This document shows, one piece after another, positions 35,613 through 44,585 of a stretch of 64,000 nucleotides of DNA (positions are counted from its first letter, which is position 1; every line of letters begins with the position of its first letter). The notes under the pieces are model-generated. The model saw only the letters and a program-made list of their open reading frames with translations. It was not told where the DNA came from and did not search any database. Source of the DNA: Achromobacter piechaudii NBRC 102461 (GTDB taxonomy: Bacteria; Pseudomonadota; Gammaproteobacteria; Burkholderiales; Burkholderiaceae_B); contig NZ_BCTK01000007.1 of NCBI RefSeq assembly GCF_001571245.1, positions 248,001-312,000 of the forward strand, read 5' to 3'. The position numbers and the translations under genes are program-made.

Positions 35613-36907
35613 GGCTGCATATCGCCAACGGCCGTTTGATCGACCCCGCGAATGCGGTGGACGGCCTGCATGATCTTTACCTTGCCGATGGCCAAGTCGT
35701 GGCGACGGGCGTAGCGCCCGACGGCTTTCACGCCGACCGCGTGCTGGATGCGCGAGGCCTGGCGGTGCTGCCCGGCCTGGTCGACTTGTCGGCCCGCGTT
35801 GCGCAGCCCGGCCACGCCACCGGTCTGGCGTTCGCGCCCGCCGAATTGCGCGCGGCCTTGGCTGGCGGCGTGACGCGGCTGGTGCTGCCGCCCGATGCCG
35901 AGGCCGTGCCTGACGAACCGGGCAAGGTCGATACGCTGATGCGCCAGCGCGAAGCCGGCCAGCCCCGCATCCATCCGCTGGGCGCGATGACGGTGGGACT
36001 GGCGGGCCAGACGCTGACCGAAATGGGCCTGCTCGCGCAGGCGGGTTGCCTGGCGTTTGCCCAAGGCGAACACGGCATCGCGGACACGCGCGTGCTGTGG
36101 GGCGCCATGCGCTACGCCAGCGGCCTGGGCCACACGCTCTGGTTGCGCCCGCACGACCCCTGGCTCGCACCGCGCGCGGTCGCCGCCAGCGGCGCGTATG
36201 CCGAACGGCTCGGGCTGGAAGGGCTGCCGCCGCAAGCCGAAACGGTGGCGCTGAATACGATTTTCGAACTGCAACGCGCCACCGGCGCGCGCGTGCACCT
36301 GACGCGGTTGTCCACGGCGGCGGGGCTGGCGCTGTTGCGCGCAGCCAGGCGCGAGGGCCTGGCGGTCACGGCGGACGTGTCGGTTCACCATCTGCACCTG
36401 ACCGATGTAGATATCGGTTTCTTCGACACCCACTACCACCTGCAACCGCCGCTGCGCGGCCAGCGCGACCGCGACGCCATCCAGGCGGCGCTGGCGGACG
36501 GGCTGATCCAGGCGCTGTGCTCGGACCATACGCCGGTCGATGACCTGGGCAAGGCCGCGCCATTTCCGGCATCTACCCCCGGTGCGACCGCGCTGGAACT
36601 GCTGCTGTCGCTGAGCTTGAAATGGGCGCGGGACCAGCGCGTGCCGCTGGCCGATGCGCTGGCGCGCGTCACGTCCGGCCCCGGCGCCTTGTTGAGCAGC
36701 CTGTCCGGCAACGCGGCGCAGGCCGGCCAGCTGGGCGTGGGCGCGCCCGCCGATGCCTGCCTGGTAGATCTGGACGCCGAATGGCTGGTCGCGCCCACGG
36801 CGCTGCAAAGCCGCAGCCCTCACACCCCGTTCGCAGGTATGATGCTGCCCGGTCGGGTACGCGCCACCGTGGTCGGTGGCGAACTGGCCTGGGAGACTTC
36901 AGTTTGA
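35609..36907 (+). CDS. Non-catalytic dihydroorotase homologue (PyrC'/PyrX type)
   Basis: An amidohydrolase-fold protein of 432 residues. The metal-binding HxH after PGLVDL is replaced by Ser61 and Arg63 (PGLVDLSARV). The later CSDHTPVDD segment is kept. Loss of HxH is the known mark of PyrC' proteins, which in Pseudomonas are inactive but required to assemble aspartate transcarbamoylase. It is ATGA-coupled to the PyrB homologue upstream and overlaps plsC downstream. Here its partner has also lost its active site, which is unusual. Confidence 0.85.
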   Translation: MRLHIANGRLIDPANAVDGLHDLYLADGQVVATGVAPDGFHADRVLDARGLAVLPGLVDLSARVAQPGHATGLAFAPAELRAALAGGVTRLVLPPDAEAVPDEPGKVDTLMRQREAGQPRIHPLGAMTVGLAGQTLTEMGLLAQAGCLAFAQGEHGIADTRVLWGAMRYASGLGHTLWLRPHDPWLAPRAVAASGAYAERLGLEGLPPQAETVALNTIFELQRATGARVHLTRLSTAAGLALLRAARREGLAVTADVSVHHLHLTDVDIGFFDTHYHLQPPLRGQRDRDAIQAALADGLIQALCSDHTPVDDLGKAAPFPASTPGATALELLLSLSLKWARDQRVPLADALARVTSGPGALLSSLSGNAAQAGQLGVGAPADACLVDLDAEWLVAPTALQSRSPHTPFAGMMLPGRVRATVVGGELAWETSV

Positions 36908-37644
36908 AGCTGCTGCGCTTTGTCCTAAGGCTGGCCCTGGTGCTGCCCTTGATCGTCTTTGGCCTGTTTTGCGTAGGCGTCGTCTATCCCTTCATCCGCC
37001 CCGCCGCGCGGGCCTGGCTGAATCGGACATGGTCGCGGGCGCTGATGGCGGCCTGTGGCCTGAAGGTCGTCTTCAAGGGCGATCCGCGCATGACAGGGCC
37101 GGTGCTGCTGGTGGCCAACCATGTGTCCTGGATCGATATCTTCGTCCTGAATTCCGCGCGTCCCACCTCGTTCGTCGCCAAGAGCGAAATCCGCAAATGG
37201 CCGGTGATCGGCTGGCTGGTGGCGGGCGCGGGCACGCTGTTCATCGAACGTGGCCAACGGCACGCGGTGCACGCGATGGGCGAAGCCATGCAAGCCCGCT
37301 TCAAGCTGGGCGATGCGGTGGGCCTGTTCCCCGAGGGCACCACGACCGAAGGCTTTGAGCTGCTGCCCTTTCACGCCAGCCTGTTCGAACCCGCGCGTTC
37401 GGCCGCCGTCGAAATCCAGCCAGTCGCGCTGCGCTTCCTGCGGCACGGCAAGCGCGATGGATTTGCCGCCTTCGTCGGCGACGAAAGCCTGGTGGCCAAT
37501 CTTTGGCGCGTGCTGGGCGCGACGGGGCTGTCGGTGGAAGTCGTGTTCCTGCCGGTGCTGCCGGCCCGGCATCCGGATGGCAGCCTGCCGACGCGGCTTG
37601 AGCTGTCGCATCAAGCCCGCAACGAGATCCTGAGCGTGCTGTAA
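36904..37644 (+). CDS. plsC: 1-acyl-sn-glycerol-3-phosphate acyltransferase
   Basis: A membrane-anchored acyltransferase of 246 residues making phosphatidic acid. There is an N-terminal TM (about 5-28), the catalytic NHVSWID (HX4D) near residue 73, and FPEGTTTEG near 143. The best start is TTG 36904, overlapping the upstream TGA as TTGA, with GGAG eight bases before it at 36892-36895; no ATG gives the TM segment. Translation is probably coupled to the PyrC' gene. Confidence 0.88.
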   Translation: MKLLRFVLRLALVLPLIVFGLFCVGVVYPFIRPAARAWLNRTWSRALMAACGLKVVFKGDPRMTGPVLLVANHVSWIDIFVLNSARPTSFVAKSEIRKWPVIGWLVAGAGTLFIERGQRHAVHAMGEAMQARFKLGDAVGLFPEGTTTEGFELLPFHASLFEPARSAAVEIQPVALRFLRHGKRDGFAAFVGDESLVANLWRVLGATGLSVEVVFLPVLPARHPDGSLPTRLELSHQARNEILSVL

Positions 37645-37673
37645 GGCGCGTTGTCAGACGCGCTTGCCGGCGT

Positions 37674-38564
37674 TCAAAACCCGCCGGAAAACTCGCAGCA
37701 GCTCTCCGCCAGTTCCGCCACGCTTTCGCAAAACGCCACGTCCGCATCGCGCCGGAACATCGCGCTATAGACCGATTGCGGCGGCGCGGTGCTGGTGCGG
37801 GCGATCACCAGCTGCTTCTTGCTGACCATGTCCGCGAAGTAATCGCGGGGCAGGCAACTCACGCCAAACCCCGCTGCCGTCAGCCCCGCCATCGCAATCA
37901 AGCTGTTGATCGTGAAGATATTGCTGTCCGGCGTGTGCGGGCGCAGCCAGCCGTCATAGATCATGTTCAGTCCCGACTCGCGGCTTTGCCGCAGCAGCGG
38001 CAGGCGCGCGATGTCGGCGGGCGTGTAGACGCGGCTGGCGTCGATCATGTCGGGGCTGCCCATCCACGCAAACTCCAATCGCTGCAAGGCTACGACCTGC
38101 AAGTTGGGTTCCGCGAATTCGCCATGCAGGAACGCCATGTCCAGTTGCCCCGCCTGCAAGCGCTTGAGCAGGTCCGCGCCCAGGTCGATGTGCGGCTCCA
38201 GCGTGATGCGGGGATAGTGCGCGCGCAGCAGGCGTATCAGCGCGGGCAGCCAGGTCATCGCCGTGATCTCGGTAATGCCGAAGCGGAACGTGCCGGTCAG
38301 CGTGTGCTGGCCCTTGAGCCGCACCAGCAGGCGGTCGCGATGGCCCAGCATCTCTTCGGCCAGCGCATAGACTTCATGCCCGCGCGCGGTCAGTTCGGCC
38401 CGATGGCCCGAGCGGTCGAACAGGGCCACATCGAAGTCCGCCTCCAGTTCCTGGATGCGCTTGGTGATGGCGGATTGCGTGGTGTGCAGCTTCTGCGCCG
38501 ACGCGGAAAACGTGCCCAGCCGCACGGTCCAGTACAGCGCTTCGATCTGCTTGAACGTCAGCAT
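37674..38564 (-). CDS. LysR-family transcriptional regulator
   Basis: A 296-residue LysR protein. The N-terminal helix-turn-helix reads LTFKQIEALYWTVRLGTFSASAQKLHTTQSAITKRIQELE; a periplasmic-binding-like effector domain follows. It is divergent from the aldolase/aminotransferase/importer operon, the usual arrangement for a LysR and its target. Its coinducer is probably the substrate or a pathway intermediate. The stop is 30 bases from the convergent plsC stop. Confidence 0.9.
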   Translation of the reverse strand: MLTFKQIEALYWTVRLGTFSASAQKLHTTQSAITKRIQELEADFDVALFDRSGHRAELTARGHEVYALAEEMLGHRDRLLVRLKGQHTLTGTFRFGITEITAMTWLPALIRLLRAHYPRITLEPHIDLGADLLKRLQAGQLDMAFLHGEFAEPNLQVVALQRLEFAWMGSPDMIDASRVYTPADIARLPLLRQSRESGLNMIYDGWLRPHTPDSNIFTINSLIAMAGLTAAGFGVSCLPRDYFADMVSKKQLVIARTSTAPPQSVYSAMFRRDADVAFCESVAELAESCCEFSGGF

Positions 38565-38776
38565 GCCAAGCGTCCGCGCGTGTGGATGTCCATTCCTAAA
38601 TTTCCCCTAGGGCTAACCCTTATATTCCAAAAAGAGATCAAGCTCGTGGAAATTTAATCCCTTTTTCTGCAAACGAAAAGCTCGCAACATGCCATCTGAT
38701 TCCACCCCAGACCGACCAGCGGCTTGATGAATCCAGACGCGCTGGCGGCTTCCGATAGAGGACGTTGCAGATCGTC
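38565..38776. promoter_or_regulatory. Divergent promoter region, LysR gene and aldolase operon
   Basis: The 212-base gap has an AT-rich stretch from about 38595 to 38670. It contains the short palindrome CCCTAGGG and the nearby GGGCTAACCC, which could be part of a LysR site, although no canonical T-N11-A pair was singled out. Promoters in both directions are expected here. Confidence 0.45.
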
Positions 38777-39451
38777 ATGGCCCAAATTCTTACCGGCGCA
38801 CGCCAATTGCCGGCTTCCCCCGTTGCTCCCGCCGCCATCCTTCAAGCCCTGGCCGGCATCGTCACGCCGCACCTGAGCGACAACCTCGCGCGCCTCGAAG
38901 GCATCTCGGGCCTGCGCCGCTACAACGGCAGCGGCAAGCTGGTCGGCACCGCGCTGACCGTCAAGACGCGCCCCGGCGACAACTTGATGATCTACAAGGC
39001 CATGATGCAGATCCAGCCCGGCCATGTGCTGGTGGTGGATGCGGGCGGCGACCTGTCCAACGCCGTGCTCGGCGAAATCATGAAGCGCTATTTGCAGGTG
39101 CATGGCTGCGCCGGCGTGGTGGTCGATGGCGCGATCCGCGACGTGGCCGCCTTCGAGGCCGACAGCTTTCCCTGCTATGCACGCGGCCACATCCATCGCG
39201 GCCCCTACAAAGATGGCCCGGGCGAAGTCAACGTGCCCGTCTCGATCGGCGGGCAGGTCATTCAACCCGGCGACATTCTGGTGGGCGACGAAGATGGTCT
39301 TGTCAGCTTCCCGGCGTCCGACGCGCAAATGCTGATCGAAGCCGCTCACGCCCACGCCGCCAAGGAAGAACGCATCATGGCCGAGATCGCCAACGGCGAT
39401 AAGACGCAAAGCTGGATGCAGGCCGCGTTTGCCGCCAAGGGGCTGGCATGA
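38777..39451 (+). CDS. RraA-like 4-hydroxy-4-methyl-2-oxoglutarate aldolase family protein
   Basis: A 224-residue RraA-fold protein. True RraA (RNase E inhibitor) reads GAVRQ at the key site; this protein has VDGAIRD, with Arg121 and Asp122, the pair used by HMG/CHA aldolases to bind substrate and a divalent metal. It therefore looks like an aldolase that cleaves a 4-hydroxy-2-oxo acid to pyruvate. ATG 38777 is chosen; a TTG 12 bases earlier is possible. It overlaps the aminotransferase gene by ATGA, which links the two activities. Confidence 0.82.
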   Translation: MAQILTGARQLPASPVAPAAILQALAGIVTPHLSDNLARLEGISGLRRYNGSGKLVGTALTVKTRPGDNLMIYKAMMQIQPGHVLVVDAGGDLSNAVLGEIMKRYLQVHGCAGVVVDGAIRDVAAFEADSFPCYARGHIHRGPYKDGPGEVNVPVSIGGQVIQPGDILVGDEDGLVSFPASDAQMLIEAAHAHAAKEERIMAEIANGDKTQSWMQAAFAAKGLA

Positions 39452-40665
39452 ACGCCGCCGACACCGCCTTCCTGGCCGATCGCGCACGGGCCATCAAGCC
39501 CTCGCCCAGCATGGCCGCCAAGACGCGCGTGGACCAGCTGCGCGCGCAAGGCCGCGACATCGTCGACTTCACCGTCGGCGAACCCGACCTGCCCACGCCC
39601 GCGCACATCGTGCAGGCCGGCATCGACGCGCTCAACAGCGGCGACATCCGCTACACGGCCTCGGTGGGCGCCAAGCCGCTGCTGCAAGCCGTGCGCGCCA
39701 AGTTCCAACGCGAGAACGGTCTGGACTACGCGCTGGACGAGCTCATCGTGGGCGTGGGCGCCAAGCAGCTGATCTTCACCGCGCTGGCCGCCACCGTGCA
39801 GGCCGGCGACGAAGTCATCATTCCCGCGCCGTACTGGGTGTCGTACCCGGACATGGTGCTGGTCAACGATGGCACGCCCGTGGTGCTTGCGTGCCCGGAG
39901 GCCGACGGCTTCAAGCTCACCGCCAAGGTGCTGGAAGACGCCATCACGCCGCGCACCAAGTGGCTGCTGCTGAACACACCCAGCAATCCCACGGGCGCGA
40001 TGTACAGCGCCGCCGAGCTGCAAGCGCTGGCCGAGGTCCTGGCGCGTCATCCGCACGTGTGGCTGATGACCGATGAAATCTACGAACATCTTGCCTACGG
40101 CGACGCGCGCCACGCATCGCCCGCCGCCGTGGCGCCGGCGCTGGCGGGCCGCACGCTGACTATCAACGGCGTGTCCAAGGCCTATGCCATGACCGGCTGG
40201 CGCCTGGGCTACGCGGGCGGTCCCAAGCCGCTCATCCGCGCCATGGCCACGCTGATCTCGCAAAGCACCAGCTGCGTCAGCGCCATCAGCCAGGCCGCCG
40301 CTTGCGTGGCCTTGTCCGCCGACCAGCGCTGCGTCAGCGATGCCGCCGCCATCTTCCATGCGCGCCGCGACCGTATCGTCACCTTGCTGAACGACGTGCC
40401 GGGCATCCGCTGCCCGCAGCCGCAGGGCGCGTTCTATGTGTACCCGTCGGTCGAAGGCCTGTTGGGCAAGCGCACGCCGGCCGGCCGTGTGTTGGACAGC
40501 GACCTGGATGTCGTGATGTACCTGTTGGACGACGCCGGCGTTGCGGTGCTGGACGGCGCGGCCTATGGCCTGTCGCCCTATTTGCGACTGAGCTTCGCCA
40601 CGTCGATGGAGAACATCGAAGAAGGATGCCGCCGCATTGCCCAGGCCTGCGCCGCCTTGCGCTGA
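39448..40665 (+). CDS. PLP-dependent class I/II aminotransferase
   Basis: This fold-type I aminotransferase has 405 residues. Motifs: FTVGEPDLPTPAHI, GAKQLIFTALAA, LNTPSNPTGAMYS, the PLP-phosphate Asp in MTDEIYEHL, and the Schiff-base lysine in NGVSKAYAMTGWRLGYAGG. These match the aspartate aminotransferase group. It overlaps the aldolase gene and precedes an amino-acid importer, so it probably deaminates the imported amino acid to a 2-oxo acid for the aldolase. Substrate is inferred from context only. Confidence 0.88.
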   Translation: MNAADTAFLADRARAIKPSPSMAAKTRVDQLRAQGRDIVDFTVGEPDLPTPAHIVQAGIDALNSGDIRYTASVGAKPLLQAVRAKFQRENGLDYALDELIVGVGAKQLIFTALAATVQAGDEVIIPAPYWVSYPDMVLVNDGTPVVLACPEADGFKLTAKVLEDAITPRTKWLLLNTPSNPTGAMYSAAELQALAEVLARHPHVWLMTDEIYEHLAYGDARHASPAAVAPALAGRTLTINGVSKAYAMTGWRLGYAGGPKPLIRAMATLISQSTSCVSAISQAAACVALSADQRCVSDAAAIFHARRDRIVTLLNDVPGIRCPQPQGAFYVYPSVEGLLGKRTPAGRVLDSDLDVVMYLLDDAGVAVLDGAAYGLSPYLRLSFATSMENIEEGCRRIAQACAALR

Positions 40666-40716
40666 CCACCGCTTTTTGTGCTGCTGTACCCATACCTATA
40701 TTCAAGGGGAATTTCC

Positions 40717-41544
40717 ATGAAGACCACCATCGCCAGCTTCATCGCCGCCGTCGGCGTCGCCGCCACGCTCGCGCCCGCCGCGCATGCGGATACCGTGCAG
40801 GACATCAAGGCGCGCGGCAAATTCATCTGCGGCACGATGGGCACCGCCGAGCCCTTCAGCTTCCAGGACCCCAAGACCCGCGCCATCGTGGGCTATGAAG
40901 TCGACATGTGCCAGGCCGTGGCCGACAGCCTGGGCGTGCCGCTGGAGCTGAAGCTGATCGCCGTCGAGGCGCGCATTCCCGAGCTGATCGCCGGCCGCGT
41001 CGACGTCGTGGCCGCCAACCTGGGCTGGAGCCCGGAACGCGCGCAGCAGATCGATTACTCGCATCAACACTTCGTCAGCCTGCAAAAAATCCTGGCGCGC
41101 GAATCCGAGAAAGACCTCAAGGCGCCCGCTGATCTGGCCGGCAAGCGCATCAGCGCCGTGCGCGGATCCTCGTCCGAGCAGGGCGCGCGCAAGAATATTC
41201 CGAACGTGGAACCGGTGACGTTCAAGGATCCCAGCGGCGCGTTCCTGGCTTTGCAGCAAGGCAAGGTCAGCGGCTTTGTCGGCTCGGAGCTGATGCTGGT
41301 CAAGCTTCAGCATCAGGCCGCCAGCAGCGCGGTGCCCGTCAAGATCCTGCAACCCGCGCTGTTCGTGGAACCGTGGGGCATGGGCGTGCGCAAGGGCGAT
41401 ACCGCGATGCTGAACCAGGTGAACAAGGTGCTGGACGGCATGGAAGCGTCCGGCCAGGCCACCAAGGTGTTCGACAAGTGGTTCGGCACGGGCACGCAGT
41501 TCAACATGAAGCGCGACTTCCGCATCGAAGCCATCAAGGGTTGA
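40717..41544 (+). CDS. Polar amino-acid ABC transporter substrate-binding protein
   Basis: A periplasmic binding protein of 275 residues (SBP family 3). The signal peptide MKTTIASFIAAVGVAATLAPAAHA is cut before DTVQDIK. The core motifs are GKFICGTMG, FSFQDPKTRAIVGYEVDMCQAVADSLG and the DVVAANLGWSPERAQQIDYS hinge. AAGGGG precedes the start. It heads the importer part of the LysR-linked operon and sets its specificity, which I cannot predict beyond a small polar amino acid. Confidence 0.88.
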   Translation: MKTTIASFIAAVGVAATLAPAAHADTVQDIKARGKFICGTMGTAEPFSFQDPKTRAIVGYEVDMCQAVADSLGVPLELKLIAVEARIPELIAGRVDVVAANLGWSPERAQQIDYSHQHFVSLQKILARESEKDLKAPADLAGKRISAVRGSSSEQGARKNIPNVEPVTFKDPSGAFLALQQGKVSGFVGSELMLVKLQHQAASSAVPVKILQPALFVEPWGMGVRKGDTAMLNQVNKVLDGMEASGQATKVFDKWFGTGTQFNMKRDFRIEAIKG

Positions 41545-41572
41545 CGCGCGCCACGCGCTGGAGCCTGTCTCG

Positions 41573-42274
41573 ATGCATTACGTCTTCGACTTCAACGCCA
41601 TCTTCCAGGGCGAGTATCCGAGCTGGCTGTTCAGGGGGTTCGTCACCACCCTGGCGCTGGCCGGGCTGGCCTGGGTGCTGGCGTTCTGCGTGGGCAGCCT
41701 GCTGGCGGTCATCCGCCTGACGGGCTCGCCCGTGGCCAACGCGGTGATCGCCACCTACGTGGCGTTTCACCGCAACGTACCCATGCTGGTGCACATTCTT
41801 TTCTGGTACTTCGGCGTGCCGGCGCTGCTGCCGCAGGCGGCAAGCGATTGGCTCAACAGCCATGGCAGCGAATTCATCATGTCGTGCATCGCCATCTCGC
41901 TGGTGATGTCGGCGTACATCTGCGAAGACCTGCGCAGCGCCGTGCGCGGCATCCCGCCGGGGCAGGTCGAGGCCGCGCGAGCGCTGGGCCTGGGTTTTTT
42001 GCGGACCATGCGCTGCGTGGTGCTGCCGCAGGCGTTCCGCATCGCCATCCCGCCGCTGCTGAACCAGACGCTGCTGCTGTTGAAGAACACGAGCCTGGCG
42101 ATGGCGATCGGCGTGACCGAACTCACCGCAGCCGGGCGCGAGATCGAGAACTACACGTTCCGCACGTTCGAAGCCTATGCGGTGGTGACGGTGATCTATC
42201 TCGTGCTGTCGTTCCTCATCATGGGTGGCGGCGCGATCTTGCAACGACGTTATCGTCCGCTGGGGGCGCGCTGA
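41573..42274 (+). CDS. Amino-acid ABC permease 1
   Basis: A polar amino-acid type permease of 233 residues with about five TM segments. The EAA loop in the cytoplasm reads GQVEAARALGLGFLRTMRCVVLPQAFRIAIPPLLNQ. It pairs with the following permease, which starts one base after this stop. Together they form the heterodimeric channel for the binding protein at 40717. Confidence 0.88.
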   Translation: MHYVFDFNAIFQGEYPSWLFRGFVTTLALAGLAWVLAFCVGSLLAVIRLTGSPVANAVIATYVAFHRNVPMLVHILFWYFGVPALLPQAASDWLNSHGSEFIMSCIAISLVMSAYICEDLRSAVRGIPPGQVEAARALGLGFLRTMRCVVLPQAFRIAIPPLLNQTLLLLKNTSLAMAIGVTELTAAGREIENYTFRTFEAYAVVTVIYLVLSFLIMGGGAILQRRYRPLGAR

Positions 42275-42275
42275 C

Positions 42276-42992
42276 ATGTGGGACATTCTGAAAGACAACT
42301 GGCTGCTGCTGTTGATCGGGCAGTATCCGCACGGCCCGGTGGGCGGCCTGGTCGCCACGCTGGGTCTCGCGGCGATCAGCCTGGCCTTGGCGCTGCCCTG
42401 CGGCGTGCTGCTGGCGCTGGGGCGGATCAGCCCCTACCGGATCTTCTATTGGCCGTCTTCGGCGGTGGTCTATCTGGTGCGCGGGCTGCCGCTGCTGATG
42501 TTCATTTTCTGGGCGTACTTTTTCGTGCCGCTCATCATCGGCCGGCCCGTGGCGGGCACGACCACGATGGTGGTGGCGCTGGTCTGCTACGAAAGCGCCT
42601 ACCTGGCCGAGATCATCCGCGCGGGCATCCAGGCGCTGCCGCCGGGCCAGCAAGAGGCCAGCCGCGCGTTGGGCCTGTCATACATGCAGACGATGCGGCG
42701 CGTGATCCTGCCGCAGGCGCTCTACAACATGCTGCCCAGCATGTTGAGCCAGTTCGTGTCGACGGTGAAGGAAACGTCCCTTGCCTACGTCATCAGCGTG
42801 CAGGAACTGACTTACGCCGCCAACCAGATCAACAGCGTGCTGCTGACCAAGCCGTTCCAGGTGTTCGGCTTGCTGGCTTTGACCTATTTCATCCTGAATT
42901 TTGGCCTGAGTTCATTGGTGCATCTGACCGAGCGACGTATCGGCAGACGGCGCGCCGGGCTCGCGGCCGCTCCTAAAGTGGTGCCGACATGA
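42276..42992 (+). CDS. Amino-acid ABC permease 2
   Basis: The second polar amino-acid permease has 238 residues and an EAA loop, [34 protein letters not shown]. The start at 42276 comes immediately after the first permease's stop; an upstream frame extension overlaps that gene and is not used. The stop overlaps the ATPase start by ATGA. Confidence 0.88.
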   Translation: MWDILKDNWLLLLIGQYPHGPVGGLVATLGLAAISLALALPCGVLLALGRISPYRIFYWPSSAVVYLVRGLPLLMFIFWAYFFVPLIIGRPVAGTTTMVVALVCYESAYLAEIIRAGIQALPPGQQEASRALGLSYMQTMRRVILPQALYNMLPSMLSQFVSTVKETSLAYVISVQELTYAANQINSVLLTKPFQVFGLLALTYFILNFGLSSLVHLTERRIGRRRAGLAAAPKVVPT

Positions 42993-43714
42993 TCCGATTT
43001 TCACAAGTGCAGAAGTGGTATGGCGACTACCAGGCGCTGGCCGACGTGACCGAAGAGGTGCGGCAGGGCGAGGTGGTCGTGGTGTGCGGGCCGTCGGGGT
43101 CGGGAAAGTCCACCCTGATCCGCACGATCAACCGGCTGGAACCCATACAGAAGGGGCTGATCGAGGTGAACGGCCAGGACATCTACGGCCCGAAGGTGCA
43201 CCTGGATCAGCTGCGCAGCCACATCGGTTTTGTGTTCCAGCAGTTCAACCTGTTCCCGCACTTGTCGGTGCTGGAAAACCTGATGCTGGCGCCGCTGCAA
43301 CTGAAGCGGGCGCGCCGCCCCGAAGCGCTCGAACGCGCGCAGCAACTGCTTGAACGCGTGGGGCTGGCGCACAAGGCCGACGCCTATCCGGCGCAGCTGT
43401 CGGGCGGTCAGCAGCAACGCGTGGCGATTGCGCGCGCGTTGGCGATGAATCCGCCCGTGATGCTGTTCGATGAGCCGACCAGCGCGCTCGACCCCGAGAT
43501 GGTGGGCGAGGTGCTTGCCGTCATGAAGGGGCTGGCCAAGGACGGGATGACGATGGTGTGCGTCACGCACGAAATGGGGTTTGCGCGGGAAGTGGCGGAT
43601 CGCGTGTGGTTCATGGATGCGGGCCGCATCGTGGAAACCGGCACGCCGGACGCGTTTTTCAGCCGGCCGGCGACGGCGCGAGCGCAGAAATTCCTGGCTG
43701 AAATCCGCCACTGA
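42989..43714 (+). CDS. Amino-acid ABC transporter ATPase
   Basis: A 241-residue ATPase of the GlnQ type. Walker A is GPSGSGKST, the Q-loop [22 protein letters not shown], the signature [17 protein letters not shown], Walker [16 protein letters not shown], and the H-loop [17 protein letters not shown]. It is the last gene of the LysR-linked operon and is convergent with apaH. Confidence 0.92.
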   Translation: MIRFSQVQKWYGDYQALADVTEEVRQGEVVVVCGPSGSGKSTLIRTINRLEPIQKGLIEVNGQDIYGPKVHLDQLRSHIGFVFQQFNLFPHLSVLENLMLAPLQLKRARRPEALERAQQLLERVGLAHKADAYPAQLSGGQQQRVAIARALAMNPPVMLFDEPTSALDPEMVGEVLAVMKGLAKDGMTMVCVTHEMGFAREVADRVWFMDAGRIVETGTPDAFFSRPATARAQKFLAEIRH

Positions 43715-43751
43715 GCGGCGGGCGGTATTGCAGGAAGGACCCGCGCGCGCT

Positions 43752-44585
43752 TTATTCCGACAGCGGGTTCTGGAACTGCGAGCACTTGACCTGCACCAGC
43801 TTGCGATCTTGCAGGCGCAATGCGGTCAGCGCGCCGCCCCAGACGCAGCCCGTGTCCAGGCAGATCACGTCGGGGCGCTGCAACAGGCCCAGCGTGGACC
43901 AGTGGCCGAACACCGTGGTGATGTTGCGCGTGGCGCGGTTGGGCACGTCGAACCAGGGCACCAGGCCGGGAGGCCAGGCGCCGGGGGCGACCTTGGTGGC
44001 AAATTCCATGTGGCCGTTCGGCGTGCACAGACGGATGCGCGTCAGCGCATTGATGATGACCCGCATCCGTTTGCCGCCCTTGTGGTCTTCCTTCCACGTG
44101 GCCGGTTCGTTGCCGTACATCTTTTGCAGCGCCTTCTGCCAGTTCGGGCCGCGCAGGGCGTCCTGGACTTCGCCTGCCAGCGAGAGCGTCTTGGCGACGT
44201 CCCATTTGGCCAGCGTGCCGGCGTGCACCAGCAGGTGGCCCTGTTCGAAATGCGCCAGCGGCCGAAAGCGCAGCCAGTTGATGAGGTCGGCGGCGTCGGG
44301 GGCGCGCAGGATTTCGTCCAGCGTGTCCGACTTGGACGGCTTGCGCACGCCAGCGGCGGCGGCCAGCAGGTGCAGGTCATGGTTGCCCAGCACCGAGGTC
44401 GCGCGGTCGCCCAGGTCGATGATGCGACGCAGGGTTTCCAGAGATTGCGGACCACGGTTGACCAGGTCGCCCGCGAACCAGAAGCGCGTGCGGGGATCTC
44501 CGACCAGGTCGGGATGGGCCAGCAAGCGATCCAGCGGCGAGCAGCATCCCTGCACGTCGCCGATCATCCAGATACTGCCGTTCAT
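43752..44585 (-). CDS. apaH: Symmetrical bis(5'-nucleosyl)-tetraphosphatase
   Basis: A 277-residue calcineurin-like phosphoesterase that splits Ap4A into two ADP. Metal-binding motifs: GDVQGC at residues 9-14, [10 protein letters not shown], and [10 protein letters not shown], followed by HAG and the VFGHWSTLG segment. Length is right for ApaH. The start overlaps the lptG stop (ATGA), so both share a transcript. Confidence 0.93.
   Translation of the reverse strand: MNGSIWMIGDVQGCCSPLDRLLAHPDLVGDPRTRFWFAGDLVNRGPQSLETLRRIIDLGDRATSVLGNHDLHLLAAAAGVRKPSKSDTLDEILRAPDAADLINWLRFRPLAHFEQGHLLVHAGTLAKWDVAKTLSLAGEVQDALRGPNWQKALQKMYGNEPATWKEDHKGGKRMRVIINALTRIRLCTPNGHMEFATKVAPGAWPPGLVPWFDVPNRATRNITTVFGHWSTLGLLQRPDVICLDTGCVWGGALTALRLQDRKLVQVKCSQFQNPLSE

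Noticed and set aside
38757-38767. TTG start 12 bases upstream for the RraA-like aldolase
   Set aside because: The AGAGGA site is only two bases from the TTG, too close to work well; ATG 38777 is kept, although its own ribosome site is distant.
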